Made by a program: the position numbers and the translations under genes
Notes under the pieces: generated by a model
Databases searched by the model: none
Told to the model about the DNA's origin: nothing
Seen by the model: the letters and a program-made list of their open reading frames with translations, nothing else
Assembly: GCA_017942035.1 (NCBI GenBank)
Contig: JAGAVG010000013.1
Coordinates: 1 to 51,228, forward strand
DNA length: 51,228 bases
Direction: 5' to 3'
DNA from: a bacterium
Lineage (GTDB): Bacteria > Cyanobacteriota > Vampirovibrionia > Gastranaerophilales > Gastranaerophilaceae
Part shown: positions 48,919 to 51,228 of the stretch, in pieces
How positions within the stretch are numbered: the first letter of the stretch is position 1
Layout: each line of letters begins with the position of its first letter

Positions 48919-48991
48919 GCCGCGTTAGCTCAGTTGGTAGAGCAAGGGACTGAAAATCCCTGTGTCCTTGGTTCGATTCCGAGACGCGGCA
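48919..48991 (+). tRNA. tRNA-Phe (anticodon GAA)
   Basis: 73 bases. The acceptor stem GCCGCGT/ACGCGGC is fully paired, with discriminator A at 48991. Anticodon stem-loop GGGACTGAAAATCCC, T-loop GGTTCGATTCC. CCA is not encoded. It directly precedes the Mu-like prophage remnant, but no integrase or second copy of its 3' end is seen. Confidence 0.96.
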
Positions 48992-49144
48992 TATTTTTTA
49001 TCTTTATTTATAAGGGTTTTTAGGATATGTTGTCTTTAACAAAATTTTTAAAATATAAAATTGTCGTAAAAATGTCGTAATTAAAAAATAAAAATGTATA
49101 AAGTAGTAGAATAAATTCTCTCTTTTAACCTAATGTATTTTAAA

Positions 49145-49373
49145 GTCCAGTTTGATTATTTCGGACAGTTTGATTATTACCCCCAATACCCTTAATTTTA
49201 TAGGATTTTTTGGGTCGGAAGTTGTTTGATTATCTAATAATCAAACTGGACTAAAACGGACTTTATCAGGACAAAAAAGTAGGCAAAATTCCATGAAAAA
49301 ATCAAGCTATTAGGGAAAGGCACAGACAGTCTGATTTTTTCGGGCAGTTTGATTATTTCGGCAAGTCCGTTTT
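49145..49373. repeat. Repeated and inverted sites at presumed prophage left end
   Basis: CAGTTTGATTATT occurs at about 49148, 49166 and 49345 and inverted within 49236-49248, where TTTGATTAT/ATAATCAAA also forms a hairpin. AAAACGGACTT (49254) is inverted at 49363 as AAGTCCGTTTT. The block has no gene from 48992 to 49519. Spaced copies next to a MuA-type gene suggest transposase end-binding sites; iterons are the alternative. Confidence 0.55.
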
Positions 49374-49519
49374 GAAATTTTATCCGAATTCACCGAGATT
49401 TTTTTAGTTTAAATTAATAAAAAGCGAATTGATACAAAAACAACACATAGACTTCAAATTTAATATATTTGAAGCTAACCTTGAAATGCCTAAAAAGAAG
49501 GCAGAAAGGGAAGTAAAAA

Positions 49520-50005
49520 ATGACAAACAAACAAGTTACAAATTCCAACAATGGTGTAGAACAAAATGTAACAGCTACAGAAAAACTAAATTCAGATGTT
49601 TTAAAAGATACATATGAATTTAATCGAATTAAAGAAGATGATACACCGTTAGATATGGTTATAAAAATGATTCCGTTTTCAGAAAGGGGAATCCAACTTA
49701 CTTCGGGTGATGAAAATTTGAACCAATTATTTAAACAGATTTTCAATTCCTGTACTTCGGAATTGTTACCAGCTGTTCAAAATTTAACAAATTTTGAAAC
49801 ATTAACGGATGAATTAAAACAAGCCGGAGATATACTTGGAAAAATTATTGATTATATCGATGAGGGATTTAAACTAACAGACATACCCGAAGAAGAAGAA
49901 CATTTGGGCAAAGAATTTAGTGAGGAACATCTATTGTTTGCTGAAATGTTGGAGATTGCAGATACTGAAATTAGAAAGTATATTCCAACTCCAACCATAA
50001 AATAA
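49520..50005 (+). CDS. Hypothetical acidic protein, probably prophage
   Basis: 161 residues, acidic and helical (EFNRIKEDDTPLDMVIKMIP, LPAVQNLTNFETLTDELKQA, EEEEHLGKEFSEEHLLFAEM). GGGAAGT precedes the ATG, and a terminator follows at 50025. It lies between the repeated sites and the transposase fragment. No family is recognised. Confidence 0.6.
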   Translation: MTNKQVTNSNNGVEQNVTATEKLNSDVLKDTYEFNRIKEDDTPLDMVIKMIPFSERGIQLTSGDENLNQLFKQIFNSCTSELLPAVQNLTNFETLTDELKQAGDILGKIIDYIDEGFKLTDIPEEEEHLGKEFSEEHLLFAEMLEIADTEIRKYIPTPTIK

Positions 50006-50024
50006 TAGTTTCAATAATCTATTA

Positions 50025-50056
50025 AAACTCGAAGTCAACAACTTCGAGTTTTTTTA
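50025..50056 (+). terminator. Rho-independent terminator
   Basis: AAACTCGAAGT (50025-50035) and ACTTCGAGTTT (50041-50051) pair perfectly, followed by a T run. It ends the 49520 gene's transcript. Confidence 0.85.
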
Positions 50057-50129
50057 TTGATACGAAACTGACACAAAGCTCGGAAGTAGTGTTCCAATTT
50101 AAGCCACTCCGAGTTAATGTGTGTGTACC

Positions 50130-50381
50130 ATGATTAACGATGATTACATAAATATTAATAAGGTGGCAGAAGCCAAAGGGTTAAAAAGTAATCGTTCACT
50201 TCGATTAGAAATTAACAAACCTGAAAGTAAATATATTTCTCGTACAGTTCAAGTTAATGGTGGAACTTCTTATGAAATCCTATTTTCAAGTTTAGAACCT
50301 GAGGTTCAACAGAAACTTCGTGAATTTGAAACCAAATCTACTGCACTTGTTCCTCTGAATCATCAAACACAAGTTTCCTGA
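50130..50381 (+). pseudogene. MuA-type transposase, N-terminal fragment
   Basis: About 83 residues from the ATG at 50130 (a GTG at 50121 is also possible). YININKVAEAKGLKSNRSLR and YEILFSSLEPEVQQKL match the DNA-binding N-terminus of Mu-like transposases. Intact proteins exceed 600 residues and carry a DDE core; here the frame stops after HQTQVS. The sequence then continues as a methyltransferase, so a deletion has removed the rest. Confidence 0.7.
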
Positions 50382-50517
50382 TGAAATGGTTTCTGTTGCA
50401 AAATCATTGGGACTTGCTGATACTCATTTATACAAAATGGCAGGAAATGCCGTAACGGTAAACGTCATTGAATCTGTCGCCCGAAAATTAGCAGAGGTAA
50501 TTGATGGTGCAACTTAA
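50359..50517 (+). pseudogene. C5 cytosine methyltransferase, C-terminal fragment
   Basis: In another frame 50359-50517 reads KFPDEMVSVAKSLGLADTHL, then YKMAGNAVTVNVIESVARKL. This is motif X (GNAV..NV) and the end of a Dcm-type methyltransferase. The catalytic PCQ and SAM motifs are missing. It joins the transposase fragment abruptly near 50360. Confidence 0.75.
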
Positions 50518-50728
50518 AGGTTTATTCAAACTTGCTCCTGCTAAGGCTATAAAGTGTTTTAGAAACAAAAAGAATGCTCTCTCGTGGGATTGGTATGAGA
50601 TTTGGCAAGATGCTCATAAAAAATCATTCACAGTTGCCAAAGTTATGCGAGAGGATATTTTAAAAGATATTCGTGCCTCACTTGATAAAGCATTGTCTGA
50701 ATACACAAACGTCTTGATAAAGTTATGA
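50504..50728 (+). pseudogene. Mu gpF-like head protein, N-terminal fragment
   Basis: About 74 residues from the ATG at 50504. AKAIKCFRNKKNALSWDWYE and HKKSFTVAKVMREDILKDIR, then ASLDKALSE match the start of phage Mu gpF/SPP1 gp7-type minor head proteins, normally over 250 residues. It is cut off at about 50700, where an adenine methyltransferase begins in another frame. Confidence 0.7.
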
Positions 50729-51075
50729 TTGAAAATCGTGACTTTGAAAAACTCATTAAACAGTACGATTTTGAAAATGCGTTTTTCTACTGCGATCCAC
50801 CATACTCTAAAGGCTGTGGCTATGAAGTTACATCAACCGAAGACTTCGACCATGAACGTTTGAGAGAAGTTCTTGGCAATATCAAAGGCAGATTTTTGCT
50901 TTCTTATGATGATTCACCGAAAATCCGAGAACTGTACAAAGGCTATGAGATGGTTGAAATCGAACGTCAAAACGGAATCAATAACAGACAGGGGACTGAC
51001 AGATTAAATAAAACCTTTAAAGAGTTATTGATTGCCAATTATCCTATTAAGGAAATTTTTAAAAATGGCAGATGA
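50701..51075 (+). pseudogene. D12-class adenine methyltransferase, C-terminal fragment
   Basis: Open from 50701: IHKRLDKVMIENRDFEKLIK, then FFYCDPPYSKG with the catalytic DPPY, and LSYDDSPKIRELYKGYEMVE. The N-terminal SAM-binding FxGxG motif is absent, so it is a remnant unless re-initiated at the ATG at 50725. The stop overlaps the gpG-like ATG. Confidence 0.8.
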
Positions 51076-51228
51076 GCCGATTGAGATAAAAATCGATAAT
51101 AAAGCAGTTAACGAAAAACTGCTTGAGCTTGCAAAACGTGGCGAAAACCTGCGACCGTTGATGAAAAACATCGCAGGTATTTTCGCATCTTCAACTGAAG
51201 AAAACTTTAAAGAAGAGGGCAGACCTGA
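51065..51228 (+). CDS. Phage virion morphogenesis protein (Mu gpG-like), partial
   Basis: The frame runs off the window: MADEPIEIKIDNKAVNEKLL, then RGENLRPLMKNIAGIFASST and FKEEGRP. This is the N-terminus of the Mu gpG/virion-morphogenesis family (DLRPLM..I...L..ST...F..EG.P). In Mu it acts in head-tail joining after gpF, so gene order is kept despite the deletions. Coding beyond 51228 cannot be seen. Confidence 0.75.
   Translation, partial: MADEPIEIKIDNKAVNEKLLELAKRGENLRPLMKNIAGIFASSTEENFKEEGRP

Noticed and set aside
48919-49440. Site-specific integration at tRNA-Phe
   Set aside because: No tyrosine or serine integrase follows and the tRNA 3' end is not repeated nearby; the downstream genes are of transposing (Mu) type.
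50130-50517. Programmed frameshift joining the transposase and methyltransferase frames
   Set aside because: The two parts belong to different protein families, so a deletion explains the junction; no slippery site is evident.

Overview
The window looks like chromosome from a low-GC, Gram-negative member of the non-photosynthetic relatives of Cyanobacteria (Vampirovibrionia/Melainabacteria, most like Gastranaerophilales). This is inferred from gene content: a Tic20-like membrane protein and a DUF4330 protein (both mainly cyanobacterial), a pseudopilin of a type common in that group, heptose kinase and O-antigen ligase genes for an outer-membrane polysaccharide, and several lineage-type proteins of unknown function. 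No phylogeny could be run.

Layout. 1-2700: degraded repeats, a LOG-family gene between direct repeats, a small protein that seems to lack an AUG start, and a pseudopilin. 2.7-15.2 kb: housekeeping genes (Tic20-like, TPR, rsfS, ferredoxin, deoB, M16 peptidase, glmU, rpiB, S41 protease) separated by composite palindromic repeats, plus a low-complexity protein carrying a GC-rich palindrome inside its reading frame. 15.4-26.1 kb: a compact podovirus-like cassette on the + strand (LuxR-type HTH, amidase, gp10-like protein, capsid, scaffold-like protein, gp4-like adaptor, small terminase, GNAT, portal, secreted protein, large terminase). Its order is unlike a standard phage, and no integrase, repressor or replication gene is visible. 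A strong promoter and a foldable RNA sit just before the large terminase gene. 26.2-29.9 kb: a large helical protein of unknown function, a glycosyltransferase and a DUF475/TerC-like membrane protein.

30-31.2 kb: two paralogous XRE regulators flank a small HAD protein. Each regulator has the same 16-bp palindrome at the same distance from its start. 31.3-37.1 kb: heptose kinase, DUF4330, O-antigen ligase and a divergent membrane pyrophosphatase. 37.2-41.2 kb: deoC, rplI, then a core-MetE-like gene, a CooC-like ATPase and folD in one tight unit, suggesting one-carbon or corrinoid chemistry. 41.75-44.6 kb: a probable cobalamin riboswitch with a ribosome-site-masking hairpin precedes a three-gene operon of unknown function. 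44.6-49 kb: dusB, a large periplasmic TPR protein, a 48-codon gene, infC with an AUA start, and tRNA-Phe.

49.1 kb to the end: a decayed Mu-like prophage with repeated sites at its presumed left end, then fragments of a MuA-type transposase, a C5 methyltransferase, a gpF head protein and a D12 adenine methyltransferase joined by deletions, and the start of a gpG-like gene.

The best candidates for something undescribed are the reordered capsid/packaging cassette with its RNA element, the riboswitch-controlled orphan operon, and the nested repeat whose ends differ between copies by matching changes.
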